64,000 nucleotides of DNA from Ehretia macrophylla (GCA_037974665.1 CM075770.1:64615850-64679849); one strand, 5' to 3'. Shown: positions 12,469-24,650, counted from the stretch's first letter. The notes: generated by a model from the letters alone, not told the origin. Made by a program: numbers and translations.

Positions 12469-12587
12469 TGGGTGCAACACGAGGACTTCCCAGGGGGTCA
12501 CCCATCCTAGTACTACTCTAGCCCAAGCATGCTTAACTTCGGAGTTCTGATGGGATCCGGTGCATTAGTTCTGGTATGATCGCACCC
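12469..12587 (-). rRNA. 5S rRNA gene, copy 12
   Basis: Full length, about four changes (ctctAgcccaagcaTgctt in and beside box A; tagtTctgg near nt 18). Confidence 0.93.
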
Positions 12588-13130
12588 ATCATGTTGAGGG
12601 CACAATTCCATTATATGTTAATGGTTCACAGTCCCAGCCAAGAGAGATGGCTCATTAAGAAGGCCCAACGAGCTTAACGACAACCCATCTGCTTCAACAA
12701 CGCAGCATCCTCGGAAGACGTGATATCGACGCATTGTAGGGCCCTCTAATGTCCCTCGAGTAAGGTTGTCGTCCTTTTAACAGCTCACGACGTACGATCC
12801 GGGACGAAAAAATAGAGCAAAAATTGAAAAGTGGCCCGAAACTGATGAAAACGTTTGATTTTGGGCTTCAAAAATGGGCAAAGCGAGCAAGCTGGCTGCC
12901 CTCATCGTAGAGCTCTCGGAGAGCTTTGCAACGGTATGCTGTGCGCCGCGTAACTCCTTACGGATCAAAAGTTATGGGCACCGGAGCGAAGAAGACCTGG
13001 TCACAAGCCCTACGCCCTCGGTTTGCTGGCCTAGCCTCCACGTGAAGCGAAGTTGCCTTGCCCAAGGTGCCGTGGTATTCGATAATAGAAATGTGGTGGA
13101 TAAAGTATCTTGGCAACCCTAACCGGAGCT

Positions 13131-13146
13131 AAAAAAATTGAAAAGG
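13131..13146 (-). terminator. RNA polymerase III terminator of a 5S gene (representative)
   Basis: Directly after the gene at 13147-13265 the minus strand reads CCTTTTCAA followed by seven T. The same arrangement, a TTTT run then a T7-T9 run, follows nearly every unit. Runs of four or more T on the sense strand terminate RNA polymerase III. Confidence 0.8.
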
Positions 13147-13265
13147 GGGGTGCAACACGAGTACTTCCCAGGGGGTCACCCATCCTAGTACTACTCTCGC
13201 CCTAGCACGCTTAACTTCGGAGTTCTGATGGGATCCAGTGCATTAGTGCTGGTATGATCGCACCC
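13147..13265 (-). rRNA. 5S rRNA gene, copy 13
   Basis: Full length with about three changes (gagTactt, cgccTagc, gatccAgtg), and its upstream elements are canonical. One of the better candidates for a transcribable copy in the left block. Confidence 0.95.
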
Positions 13266-13292
13266 GTCATGTTGAGGGCACAATTCCTTTAT
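13266..13292 (-). promoter_or_regulatory. Upstream pol III promoter of a 5S gene (representative)
   Basis: Reading the minus strand toward the gene: TATA-like ATAAAGG at -27 to -21 (13286-13292), GC at -14/-13 (13278-13279) and C at -1 (13266). These match the three external elements known to drive plant 5S transcription together with the internal boxes A, IE and C. Most units share this arrangement. Confidence 0.75.
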
Positions 13293-13587
13293 GTGTTAAC
13301 GGTTCACAGTCCCAGCCTTGAGAGATGGCCCATTGAGAAGGCCCAATATGCTTAACAACAACCCATCCGCTTCAACAACGCAGCATCCTCGCAAGACGTG
13401 ATATCGACGCGTTGTAGGGCCCTCTAATGTCCCGCGAGTAAGGTTTTTGTCCTTTTAACAGCTCACGACGTACGATCCGGGACGGAAAAACAAAGCAAAA
13501 TTTGAAAAGTGGCCGGACACTAATGAAAACATTCGATTTTGAGCTCCAAAAAGGGCACATCGAGCAAGCTAGCTGCCCCCGTCGTAG

Positions 13588-13602
13588 AGCTCTCGGAGAG
13601 CT
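13588..13602. repeat. 15-bp spacer palindrome (representative)
   Basis: AGCTCTC-G-GAGAGCT is a perfect inverted repeat with 7-bp arms and occurs once in most spacers, ~320 bp upstream of the 5S start. Several units carry arm changes such as agctttcagagagct. No function is known to me. Confidence 0.75.
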
Positions 13603-13823
13603 TTGCAACGGTATGCTGTGCGCCGCGTAACTCCTTACGAGTCAAAAGTTATGGGCCCCTGAGCAACGAAGACGTGTTCACAAGCCCTAAGCCCTGGGTT
13701 TCCGGGCCCGGCCTCCACGTGAAGGGGAGTTGTCTTGCCCAAGGTGCCGTGGGATTCGATAATAGAAATTTGGCGGATAAAGTATCTTGCCAACCCAGAC
13801 CGAAGCAAAAAAAATTGAAAAGA

Positions 13824-13942
13824 GGGGTGCAACACAAGGACTTCCCAGGAGGTCACCCATCCTAGTACTACTCTTGCCCAAGCACGCTTTACTTCGGAGT
13901 TCTGATGGGATCCGGTGCATTAGTGCTGGTATGATCGCACCC
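13824..13942 (-). rRNA. 5S rRNA gene, copy 14
   Basis: Full length, about four changes, including gcttTactt in box A. Confidence 0.93.
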
Positions 13943-14500
13943 ATCATGTTGAGGGCACAATTTCTTTATGTGTTAACGGTTCACAGTCTCAGCCTAGAGA
14001 GATGGCTCATTCACAAGGCCCACTGGGCTTAACGACAACCCTTCTGCTTCAACAACGAAGCATCCTCGCAAGACGTGATATTGACATGTTGTCGGGCCTT
14101 CTAACATCCAGCGAGTAAGGTTGTCTTCCTTTTAACAGCTCACGATGTATGATCCTGGACAAAAAACAGAGCTAAATAAGTAAAGTCGCCCGAAACTTAT
14201 AAAAATGTTCGATTTTGGGCTCCAAAAAGGGGCATAGCGAGCAAGCTGGCTGCCCCCATCGTAGAGCTCTCGGAGAGCTTTGCAACGGTATGATGTGCGC
14301 CGCGTAACTCCTTATGGATCAAAAGTTATAGGCACTGGAGCGACGGAGACCTGGTCACAAGCCCTACGCCCTCAGTTTGCTGGCCCAGCCTCCACGTGAA
14401 GGGAAGTTGTCTTGCCCAAGGTGCCGTGGGATTCGATAATGGAAATATGGTGGATAAAGTATCTTGGCAACCCAGACCGGAGCAAAAAAAATTGAAAAGA

Positions 14501-14619
14501 GGGGTGCAACACAAGGACTTCCCAGGGGGTCACCCATCCTAGTACTACTCTCGCCCAAGCACTCTTAACTTCGGAGTTCTTATGGCATCCGGTGCATTAG
14601 TGCTGGTATGATCGCACTC
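14501..14619 (-). rRNA. 5S rRNA gene, copy 15
   Basis: Full length, about five changes. It shares acacAagg with copies 8 and 14 and gcacTctt with copy 8, which suggests local conversion. Confidence 0.92.
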
Positions 14620-15177
14620 GTCATGTTGAGGGCACAATTCCTTTATGTGTTAACGGTTCACAGTCCCAGCCTAGAGAGATGGAACATTCAGAAGGCCCAA
14701 TGGGCTTAACGACAACCCATCCGCTTCAACAACGTAGCATCCTCGCAAGACGTGATATCGACGCGCTGTAGGGCCCTATAATATCCCTCGAGTAAGGTTG
14801 TCGTCCTTTTAATAGCTCACAACGTACGATCCGGGAGGGAAAAACAGAGATAAATACGAATAGTGGCCCGAAACTGATGAAAACGTTTGATTTTGGACCC
14901 CAAAAATGTCACAGTGAGCAAGCTAGCTGCCCCCGTTGTAGAGCTCTCGGAGAGCTTTGCAACGGTATGCTTTGCGCAGCGTAACTCCTTACTAATCAAA
15001 AGTAATGGGCACCGGAACGAATGAGACCTGGTTACAAGCCCTGCGCCCTGGGTTTGCTAGTCCAACCTCCACGTGAAGCGAAGTTGTCTTGCCCAAGATG
15101 CCGTGGGATTCGATAATAAAAATGTGGTGGATAAAGTATCAAGGAAACCCTAACCAGAGAAAAAAAATTGAAAATGG

Positions 15178-15295
15178 GGGGTGCAACACGAGGACTTCCC
15201 AGGGGGTCACCCATCCTAGTACTATTCTCGCCCAAGCACGCTTAACTTCGGAGTTCTGATGGGATCGGTGCATTAGTGCTGGTATGACTGCACCC
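15178..15295 (-). rRNA. 5S rRNA gene, copy 16
   Basis: 118 nt, with the same single-base loss (ggatc-ggtg) as copy 9 and about three substitutions. The shared deletion six to seven units apart indicates exchange between units. Confidence 0.92.
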
Positions 15296-15854
15296 GTCAT
15301 GTTGAGGGCACAATTCCTTTATGTGTTAACCGTTCACACTCCCAGCCAAGAGTGATAGCCCATTCAGAAGGCCGAATGGGCTTAACGACAACCCATCCAC
15401 TTCAACAACGCAGCATCCTCGCAAGACGTGATATCGACGCAATGTACGGCCCTCTAATGTCCCTCGAGTAGGATTGTCGTCCTTTTAACATCTCACGACG
15501 TACGATCCGGGACGGAAAAATAGAGCTAAATAAGGAAAGTGTCCCGAAACTAATCAAAACGTTCGATTTTGTGCTCCAAAAACGGGCACAATGAGCAAGC
15601 TGGTTGCCCCTATCGTAGAGCTCTCGGAGAGCTTTGCAACGGTATGCTATGCACTGCGTAACTCTTGACGGATCAAAAGTTATGGGCACCGAAGCGACGG
15701 AGACCTGGTCACAAGGCCTACGCCCTCGGTTTGCTGGCCCAGCCTCCACGTGAAGCGAAGTTGTCTTGCCCAAGGTGCCGTGGGATTCGATAATAGAAAT
15801 GTGGTGGATAAAGTATCTTGGCAACCCAGACTGGAGAAAAAAAAATTGAAAAGA

Positions 15855-15973
15855 GGGGTACAACACGAGGACTTCCCAGGGGGTCACCAATCCTAGTACT
15901 ACTCTCGCCCAAGCACGCTTAACTTTGGAGTTCTGGTGGGATCTGGTGCATTCATGCTGGTATACTCGCACCC
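15855..15973 (-). rRNA. 5S rRNA gene, copy 17
   Basis: Full length, about eight changes, concentrated near the 5' end (cattcAtgctggtatActcgc). Confidence 0.89.
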
Positions 15974-16189
15974 CTCTTGTTGAGGGCACACTTCCTTTAT
16001 GTGTTAACGGTTCACAGTCCCAGCCTAGAGAGATGGAATATTCAGAAGGCCTAATGGGTTTAACGACAACCCATCCACTTCAACAATGCAACATCCTCAC
16101 AAGACTTGATATTAACGCGTTGTAGGGCCGTCTAATGTCCCGCGAGTAAGGTTGTCTTCCTTTTAACAGCTCACGACATACGATCTGGG

Positions 16190-17260
16190 ACCAAAAAACA
16201 AAGCAATAATACAAAAGTGGCCCGAAATAGATGAAAACGTTCAATTTTGGGCTCCAAAAAGGGCAAAGCGAGCAAGCTAGCGGCCGTTGTCGTAGAGCTT
16301 TCAGATAGCTTTGCAACGGTATGCTGTGCACCGCGTAACTCCTTACGGATCAAAAGTTATGGGCACCGGAGCGACGGAGACCTGGTCACAAGCCCTACGC
16401 CCTCGGTTTGCTGGCCCAGCCTCCACGTGAAGCGAAGTTGTCTTGCCCATGGTGCCGTGAGATTCGATAATAGAAATGTGGTGGATAAAGTATCTTGGCA
16501 ACCTTAACCGGAGCAAAAAAAATTGAAAATGGGGGTGCAACACGAGGACTTCACAGGGGGTCACCCATCCTAGTACTACTCTCGCCCAAGCATGCATAAC
16601 TTCGGAGTTCTGATGGGATCCGGTGCATTACAGCTGGTATGATCGCATCCGTCATGTTGAGGGCACAATTCCTTTATGTGTTAACGGTTCACAGTCGCAA
16701 CCTAGAGAGATGGCCCATTCAGAAGGCCCAATGGGCTTAACGACAACCCATCCGCTTCAACAACGCAGCATTCTCGCAAGACATGATATCGACGCATTGT
16801 AGGGCCCTCTAATGTCCTGCGAGTAAGGTTGTTGTCCTTTTAACAGCTCACGATGTACGATCCGGGATTGAAAAATAGAGCTAATTAAGAAAAGTGGCCC
16901 AAAACTGATGAAAACGTTCGATTTTGGGCTCCAAAAAGGGGCAAAGCGAGCAAGCTGGTTGCCCCCGTCGTAGAGCTCTCGGAGAGCTTTACAACGGTAT
17001 GATGTGCGCCGCGTAACTCCTTACGGATCAAAAGTTATGGGCACTGGAGCGACGGAGACCTGATCACAAGCCCTACACCCTCGGTTTGTTGGCCCAGCCT
17101 CCACGTGAATCGAAGTTGTCTTGCCCAAGGTGCTGTGGGATTCGATAATAGAAATGTGGTGGATAAAGTATCTTGGCAACCGTAACGGGCAAAAAAAAAA
17201 TAAAAAAGGGGGGTGCAACACGAGGACATCCCAGGGGGTCACCCATCCTAGTACTACTCT
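16190..17260 (-). repeat. Recent three-unit duplication, copy A
   Basis: This 1071-bp stretch recurs at 18221-19291, offset 2031 bp (three units). The two are identical except for a handful of changes around 16893-16972. It covers 5S copy 18, the spacer after it and the 3' part of copy 19. The first ~310 bp also occur at about 11449-11762. Confidence 0.85.
16532..16650 (-). rRNA. 5S rRNA gene, copy 18
   Basis: Full length, about six changes (cttcAcagg, gcaTgcAtaac in box A, ttaCAgctgg, cgcaTcc). Identical to copy 21, as part of the 2-kb-offset duplication. Confidence 0.91.
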
Positions 17261-17328
17261 CGCCCAAGCACGCTTAACTTGACAGTTCTGATGGGATCCG
17301 GTGCATTAGTGCTGGTATGATCGCACCC
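17210..17328 (-). rRNA. 5S rRNA gene, copy 19
   Basis: Full length, about three changes: gacAtccc near the 3' end and aacttGAcagtt near nt 48. Box A itself is intact. Confidence 0.93.
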
Positions 17329-17886
17329 GTCATGTTAAGGGCACAATTCCTTTATGTGTTAACGGGTCACAGTCCCAGCCTAGAGAGATAGCCCATTCTG
17401 AAGGCCTAATGGGCTTAACGACAACCCATCTGCTTCAACAACGCAGCATCCTCGCAAGATGTGATATCGACGCGTTGTAGAGCCGTCTAATGTCCCGCGA
17501 GTATGGTTGTCATCCTTTTAATAACTCATGACGTACGATCCAGGACGGAAAAACAGAGCAAAATTTGAAAAGTGGCCGGACACTAATGAAAACATTCGAT
17601 TTTGAGCTCCAAAAAGGGCACATCGAGCAAGCTAGCTGCCCCCGTCGTAGAGCTCTCGGAGAGCTTTGCAACGGTATGCTGTGCGCCGCGTAACTCCTTA
17701 CGAGTCAAAAGTTATGGGCCCCTGAGCAACGAAGACGTGTTCACAAGCCCTACGTCCTCAGTTTGTGGGCCCGGCATCCTCGTGAAAGGGAGTTGTCTTG
17801 CCCAAGGTGCCGTGGGATTCGATAATAGAAATGTGGTGGATAAAGTATCTTGGCAACCCAGACTGGAGAAAAAAAAATTGAAAAGA

Positions 17887-18005
17887 GGGGTACAACACGA
17901 GGACTTCCCAGGGGGTCACCAATCCTAGTACTACTCTCGCCCAAGCACGCTTAACTTCGGAGTTCTGATGGGATCCGGTGCATTAATGCTGGTATAATCG
18001 CACCC
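17887..18005 (-). rRNA. 5S rRNA gene, copy 20
   Basis: Full length, about four changes. The 3' half matches copy 17 (gggTAcaac, caccAatcc) and the 5' half is near consensus, so it looks like a conversion mosaic. Confidence 0.93.
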
Positions 18006-18220
18006 ATCATGTTGAGGGCACAATTCCTTTATGTGTTAACGGTTCACAGTCCCAGCCTAGAGAGATGGAATATTCAGAAGGCCTAATGGGTTTAACGACA
18101 ACCCATCCGCTTCAACAACGCAGCATCCTCGCAAGACGTGATATCGAAGCATTGTAGGGCCCTTTAATGTCCTGCAAGTATGGTTGTCGTCCTTTAACAG
18201 CTCACGATGTACGATCCGGT

Positions 18221-19291
18221 ACCAAAAAACAAAGCAATAATACAAAAGTGGCCCGAAATAGATGAAAACGTTCAATTTTGGGCTCCAAAAAGGGCAAAGC
18301 GAGCAAGCTAGCGGCCGTTGTCGTAGAGCTTTCAGATAGCTTTGCAACGGTATGCTGTGCACCGCGTAACTCCTTACGGATCAAAAGTTATGGGCACCGG
18401 AGCGACGGAGACCTGGTCACAAGCCCTACGCCCTCGGTTTGCTGGCCCAGCCTCCACGTGAAGCGAAGTTGTCTTGCCCATGGTGCCGTGAGATTCGATA
18501 ATAGAAATGTGGTGGATAAAGTATCTTGGCAACCTTAACCGGAGCAAAAAAAATTGAAAATGGGGGTGCAACACGAGGACTTCACAGGGGGTCACCCATC
18601 CTAGTACTACTCTCGCCCAAGCATGCATAACTTCGGAGTTCTGATGGGATCCGGTGCATTACAGCTGGTATGATCGCATCCGTCATGTTGAGGGCACAAT
18701 TCCTTTATGTGTTAACGGTTCACAGTCGCAACCTAGAGAGATGGCCCATTCAGAAGGCCCAATGGGCTTAACGACAACCCATCCGCTTCAACAACGCAGC
18801 ATTCTCGCAAGACATGATATCGACGCATTGTAGGGCCCTCTAATGTCCTGCGAGTAAGGTTGTTGTCCTTTTAACAGCTCACGATGTACGATCCGGGATT
18901 GAAAAATAGAGCTAATTAAGAAAAGTGGTCCGAAACTGATGAAAACGTTCGATTTTGGGTTCCAAAAAGAGGTAAAGGGAGCAAGCTGGTTGCCCCCATC
19001 GTAGAGCTCTCGGAGAGCTTTACAACGGTATGATGTGCGCCGCGTAACTCCTTACGGATCAAAAGTTATGGGCACTGGAGCGACGGAGACCTGATCACAA
19101 GCCCTACACCCTCGGTTTGTTGGCCCAGCCTCCACGTGAATCGAAGTTGTCTTGCCCAAGGTGCTGTGGGATTCGATAATAGAAATGTGGTGGATAAAGT
19201 ATCTTGGCAACCGTAACGGGCAAAAAAAAAATAAAAAAGGGGGGTGCAACACGAGGACATCCCAGGGGGTCACCCATCCTAGTACTACTCT
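18221..19291 (-). repeat. Recent three-unit duplication, copy B
   Basis: Partner of 16190-17260. The identity stops inside 5S copy 22 (top-strand tactactct, then tacccaaacata), so the exchange endpoint lies within a 5S gene. Confidence 0.85.
18563..18681 (-). rRNA. 5S rRNA gene, copy 21
   Basis: Full length and the same sequence as copy 18, including its six private changes. Confidence 0.91.
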
Positions 19292-19359
19292 TACCCAAAC
19301 ATACTTAACTTCGGAGTTCTGATAGGATTCGGTGCATTTGTTTTGGTATGATCGCACCC
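19241..19359 (-). rRNA. 5S rRNA gene, copy 22 (degenerate)
   Basis: Full length, about ten changes. Its 3' third equals copy 19, and the box A region and 5' half are heavily changed (ctctTAcccaaAcaTActt, tttgtTTTggt). Confidence 0.88.
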
Positions 19360-19421
19360 GTCATGTTGATGGCACAATTCCTTTATGTGTTAACGATTCA
19401 CAGTCCCAACATAGAGAGATG

Positions 19422-19445
19422 GCCCATTCAGAAGGCCCAATGGGC
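19422..19445. repeat. Spacer inverted repeat GCCCATT/AATGGGC (representative)
   Basis: Perfect 7-bp arms (19422-19428 and 19439-19445) with a 10-nt loop, ~65 bp upstream of the 5S start. Present in most spacers. Loss of one arm caused the 12-bp deletion near 7246. Confidence 0.7.
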
Positions 19446-19917
19446 TTAACGACAACCCATCCGCTTCAACAACGCAGCATCCTCGCAAGACGTGATATCG
19501 ATACGTTGTAGGGCCCTCTAATGTCCCGCGAGTAAGGTTGTCATCCTTTTAACAGCTCATGACATACGATCCGGGACGGAAAAACAGAGCTTAATAAGTA
19601 AAGTTGCCCAAAACTGATGAAAACGTTTGATTTTTGGCTCCAAAAGGGGCACAGCGAGCAAGCTGGCTGCCCCAGTCGTAGAGCTCTCGGAGAGCTTTGT
19701 AACGGTATGCTGTGCGCCGCATAACTCCTTACGGATCAAAAGTTATGGGCACCGAAGCGAATGAGACCTGGTCACAAGCCCTACGCCCTCGGTTTGCTGG
19801 CCTAGCCTCCACGTGAAGCGAAGTTGTCTTGCCCAAGGTGCCGTGGGATTCGATAATAGAAATGTGGTGGATAAAGTATCTTGGAAACCCTAACCGGAGC
19901 AAAAAAAATTGAAAAGG

Positions 19918-20036
19918 GGGGTGCAACACGAGAACTTCCCAGGGGGTCACCCATCCTAGTACTACTCTCGCCCAAGCACGCTTAACTTCAGAGTTCTGAT
20001 GGGATCCGGTGCATTAGTGCTGGTATGATCGCACCC
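19918..20036 (-). rRNA. 5S rRNA gene, copy 23 (near consensus)
   Basis: Two changes seen (gagAactt, aacttcAgag). The upstream TATA-like element reads ATGAAGG instead of ATAAAGG, so transcription may be impaired. Confidence 0.95.
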
Positions 20037-20593
20037 GTTATGTTGAGGGCACAATTCCTTCATGTGTTAACGGTTCACAGTCCCAGTCTAGAAAGATGGC
20101 CTATTCAGAAGGCCCAATGGGCTTAACGACAACCCATCTGCTTCAACAACGCAGCATCCTCGCAAGATGTGATATCGACGCGTTGTAGGGCCCTCTAATG
20201 TTCGGCGAGTAAGGTTGTCGTCCTTTTAACAGCTCACGCCGTACGATCCGGGACGGAAAAACAGAGCAAAAATAGAAAAGTGGCCCGAAACTGATGAAAA
20301 CGTTCGATTTTGGGCTCCAAAAAGGGCAAAGCGAGCAAGCTAGCTGCCCCTATCTTAGAGCTCCGGAGAGCTTTGCAACAGTATGCTGTGCGCCGCGTAA
20401 CTCCTTATGGATCAAAAGTTATGGGCACCGGAGTGAGGGAGACCTGATCACAAGCCCTACGCCCTCGATTTGCTGGCCCAGCCTCCACGTGAAGCGAAGT
20501 TGTCTTGCCCGAGGTGTCGTGGGATTCGATAATAGAAATGTGGTGGATAAAGTATCTTGGCAACCCTAACCGGAGCAAAAAAAATTGAATAGG

Positions 20594-20636
20594 GAGGTGC
20601 AACACGAGGACTTCCCAGGGGGTCACCCATCCTAGT
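20594..20636 (-). pseudogene. 5S rRNA gene, copy 24, 3' fragment (split by the LTR element)
   Basis: The last 43 nt of a 5S gene, ending abruptly at top-strand cctagt where the LTR begins (TGTCACACCC). The missing 5' part is at 32609-32687. The two fragments share agt and together give exactly 119 nt. Box C is on this side and box A on the other, so the gene is inactivated. Confidence 0.95.
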
Positions 20637-21680
20637 TGTCACACCCCAACCTGACCTATAAGGTTAGACTAGGGTGTGATCTAAATGTTCAGGACATGTC
20701 ACATACTTAACCGTTTGTGAAGATTTAACACTTATCGTTTTAGTCTAAACTTTGAGTTTCCGGATGGACTCTTTGGTTTGGCTTAATTCTCTAAACGCCT
20801 CAAATTTTTCTAATTCTCAGTTTCATTTCCAACTAGGTTTACTATTTAACATCAATTGAAATGCCTATTGCTTATCTCGATGTCTCGTTTGATTTATAAC
20901 CTAGCATGATACTATGTCTCGTTTGTTTGTTTATCCTCGTTACAAAAGTACCTTTTGATCTTAGCTTAATAGCGAGTACCTGTTTAAGATTGGATAAGTT
21001 CATTTACTTAGTCCTTAGATAATAGTCATGACCTATGATAGATACTAGCAGTGATAAATAGCAATACGATCATAGTAGTGTCTAGTGTCTATCTAGCAAT
21101 ATCAGTACAAACCAAAATTAGACCCCAAATTACAACGGGGGTCTTTTACATCACAACATCGAGCAACACAAAAGGAAATAGTCTTCAAGTAACATAAGTT
21201 CGCAAGTAGCCATAAACCAAGCAGAGCACATAGGAACAGGCAGTCACTCCAAAGGATCATCGTTAGACACATCGTCCTCAGGTACCTGTTCTTGTTCTTC
21301 TTCACCTGAGATGATAAAAGAGGGTGAGTCCTTATGAAGTCAGTGAGGGGGAACGAGAGATAAGTTTTGAAACTCATTTTCCGGTTCAACTTATGAAAAT
21401 CCTTTTCAAGCATGAATATAACAATAATACAAGTACAGGAACAAAAATACCAGTCTTTCCTCCCCGAGATTCTCTAGGAACCAAGAGAGAGTACTTATAC
21501 AGATAGTAAAAAGGATACAGTGAGCTTTTGCTCTCAGATCAGTTCCAGAATCAGTTGTTGCGGCCGACTTCAAATCATTCCCCAAACACGCCAGGTGGGT
21601 GTACTCCGGATGTACCCCAAAATCCTACGACCCAACTCTCCGAGGAAGTCTAGCCCCCAAGCGAGAAAGGAAATGGGACC

Positions 21681-21740
21681 ATGGTAGTCACGGGTGCACC
21701 GGCAACCCCGATGTCGCCCGGTGTGCGTGATCGCTACCAT
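21681..21740 (-). repeat. Long imperfect hairpin in the LTR
   Basis: The arms atggtag-tcacgggtgcaccgg and ccggtgtgcgtgatcgctaccat pair with a 3-nt bulge. The same structure, with sequence changes, is at 29831-29891 in the other LTR. It may be an RNA structure in the R/U5 region, but the role is unknown. Confidence 0.6.
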
Positions 21741-21800
21741 GCCGACAGGAAAGGTTGCAACCTTGTATGTAGTGCACATTTATGACATTAACATATCACG

Positions 21801-23172
21801 TTAGGAGGACAACAAAGTAGGTTGCCTCCGGACAGTCATAAGATTGCACATTGACAAGTAAACAGGCAGGGCACGATAAAATAAGTAATTTCACTTGAAA
21901 GGCATATAGAGTTATATGAACATTAAACGGGCAGCCATGTAACACATGTAAATCAAGCCATATAACTCTTTTCGAAGTCCACGTAATCAGGTGATAGAAT
22001 TATTCAACATGCAACAACATTTACGTGGGCTCGAATGCTAGAAAAGCCCATTTGTCAACATGCAATGATCAAAGTCGCATTTAGGACTATAAGGGCATTT
22101 ACGGGCAGCCTACTAAACATATAATTCCACACAATATCCAAATGATTAACACTTAGCAAGCCTACCTAGTCATTAGGGTTTCCGTTTCATGCTTAACCGT
22201 GTGATTAAACCCTAAGTCAACTCAAAGTCAATCTCAAGTCATGCATCATTTAATTCAACATCCTCAAACATTCAAAACAGTCCACACAACATCCTAAAGC
22301 TACAATCCCAAGCATTTAATTCAACAAGAGGAGTCACAACAATTTTTCTAAGCACAACATTAAGTGAAACCCTTACTGCAAAAGTCTATTTTCTCACAAT
22401 CAGTAGGATAAGCAAACAATATCCAAATCCAGTGAATAGGATTTCAAATTAAAGCTTAAGAAGTTAACTAAAATCAGAAACAAACCTTGCATCAATTGGA
22501 GTTCGGGATCATTAGATATAGCCGAAACAGTGGGATAGCACAAAATTGTCCAGATTTGTACACTTTTCAGTAATTTATGTTTTTGAGGTCCTTAGGGTCA
22601 GATTTAGCCTTAGTCCATTTCTGACAAAAATGTCCAGAACTGAAAAATATAGCAGTATACCAAATTTCATGCATTTTGGACATCATTTACTAAGTTAAAT
22701 CTGGTTCGTTCTACAAGGTCAGTGCATCTGCCAAAACCTGCTTCATTTTTCCAGATTTCCAGATTTGGACACATTTTAAAGATTTGCTATTTTGAGGACC
22801 CTAGAGTCAAAATTAGCTTTGTCCTATTTCTGAAAAAAAAATGTTAAAAACTGTCCAAAATAGTCACCTACCAATTTTCATGCATTTTCAGCATTATTTG
22901 CCTAGCAAAAATCACCACGAAAGAACTGGTCAGAGAGCTATCACATAATCCGACTTCACCTATCATCACTTTCAAGCCAAGATCTTGCCATGCATGGTTG
23001 AAGAAGCTTATGGACGAACATATAACTCAAGTACAGAAGCAAACACATACATTTATGAGCATGCATGTGAATTTTTGAAGGATTTTCAAAAGGTTTTAGC
23101 CATCACCTTAGCAATCAACCAAGAGGATGCACAAAACTTGTCAAAGCACAATTTTCTTCTTCTCCTTTGCCA
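21801..23172 (-). repeat. LTR internal module, copy A
   Basis: It starts at ttaggaggacaacaaagtag and recurs from 23283, with a period of about 1482 bp. Within it, the segments starting near 22550 and 22759 (both ccagattt..acac) are an older ~209-bp tandem duplication. The other LTR has lost nearly all of copy A: only a ~75-bp stub remains at 29953-30027. Confidence 0.75.
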
Positions 23173-23282
23173 AGTAAGAACATATAATCATTTCATATAT
23201 CCATTTGAAAGCAATTAAACTTTAACGGGCAGCCAAGTAATCATGTTCAAATAAACCATTGAATATATTTTAACAATTCACA

Positions 23283-24650
23283 TTAGGAGGACAACAAAGT
23301 AGGTTGCCTCCGAGCAATTTCAAGATCACATATTGCCAAGTAAACGAACGAGGCATGCTTGACATGAAATTTCACTTTGTAGAACACATAGAGTCATATG
23401 AACATTAAACGGGCAGCCATGTAACACATGCAAGTCAAGCCATATAACTCATTTCGAAGTTCATGTAATCAAGTGATACGATTATTCAACATGCAACAAC
23501 ATCTACGTGGGTTTGGACGCAAGAAAAGCCTATTTGTCAACATACAATGATCAAAATTACATTTAAGCTTATAAGACATTTACGGGCAGCCCACTAAGCA
23601 TATAATTTCCACACAATATCCAAATGATCAACACTTAGCAAGACTACCTAGTCATTAGGGTTTCCGTTTCATGCTTAACCATGTGATTAAACCCTAAGTC
23701 AACTCAAGTTCATTCACAAGTCATGCATCATTCAATTCAAACATCCTCAAGTACTCAAAACAGTCCACACAACATCCCAGCATCACAATTCCAAGCAATT
23801 AGCACCACAAGAGAGGTTACAACAATTTTCCAAGCATATAGCTAAGTGAAACCTTTACTGCAATAGGCTGTATTCTCACAAGCAATAGGAAATCAAACAG
23901 TCTCCAAATCTAGTGAATAAGATGTCAAATTAAATCTTAAGAAGTTAAATAAAATTAGAAACAAACCTTGCATCAATTGGAGTTCAAAATCATTAGTTAT
24001 GGCCGAAACAGTGAGGTAACACAAAACTGTCCAGATTTGCACACTTTTCAGAAATTGACGTTTTTGAGGTCCTTAGGGTCAGTTTTAGCTTTGGTCCATT
24101 TCTGACAAAATTGTCCAGAACTGAAAAATATAGCATCACACCAAATTTCATGCATTGTGGACAACATTTACTAAGTAAAATATGGTTCGTTCCACGGGGT
24201 CAGTGCATCTGCCAAAACCTGCTTCATTTCTCCAGATTTCCAGATTTGGTCACATTTTAAAGATTTGCCATTTTGAGGACCTTAAAGTCAAAATTAGCTT
24301 CGGCCTATTTCTGGGAAAAATGTCCAAAACGGTCCAAACTAGTCACCTACCAATTTTCAAGCATTTTAAATATCATTTTCTTAGCTAAACTTACCTCGAA
24401 CAGACTGGTCAGAGAGCCGTCATCCATTTCGACTTCACCTAGCATCATTTTCAAGCCAAGATCTTGCCATGCATGGTTGTTTAAGCTTATGAACGACCAT
24501 ATAGCTCAAGTACAGAAGCAAATGCACACATTTATGAGCATGCATGTGAGTTTTTAAAGAGTTTTCAAAAGGTTTTAATCGTCACCTTTGCAATCAACCC
24601 AAAAAATGCTCAAAACCTTGTTGAAGCTCAAATCTCTTCTTCTTCTTGCT
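23283..24650 (-). repeat. LTR internal module, copy B
   Basis: Second copy of the module, matching 30137 to about 31500 in the 5' LTR closely over its whole length. It diverges more from copy A, so the duplication predates this insertion. Confidence 0.75.

Larger units (their letters stand above)
4478..20636 (-). repeat. 5S rDNA tandem array, left block (23 complete units plus part of one)
   Basis: Head-to-tail units with 5S genes all on the minus strand. Start-to-start spacing is 676-679 bp except 665 bp between the copies at 7062 and 7727. Spacers of ~558 bp hold the pol III promoter, an inverted repeat GCCCATT/AATGGGC, a 15-bp palindrome AGCTCTCGGAGAGCT and a T-rich terminator. They hold no coding gene: the recurring 60-100 aa ORFs follow the repeat period, occur on both strands in several frames, and are broken at random from unit to unit. 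4478-5030 is the spacer between the Ty3/gypsy LTR and the first complete gene. Confidence 0.96.
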
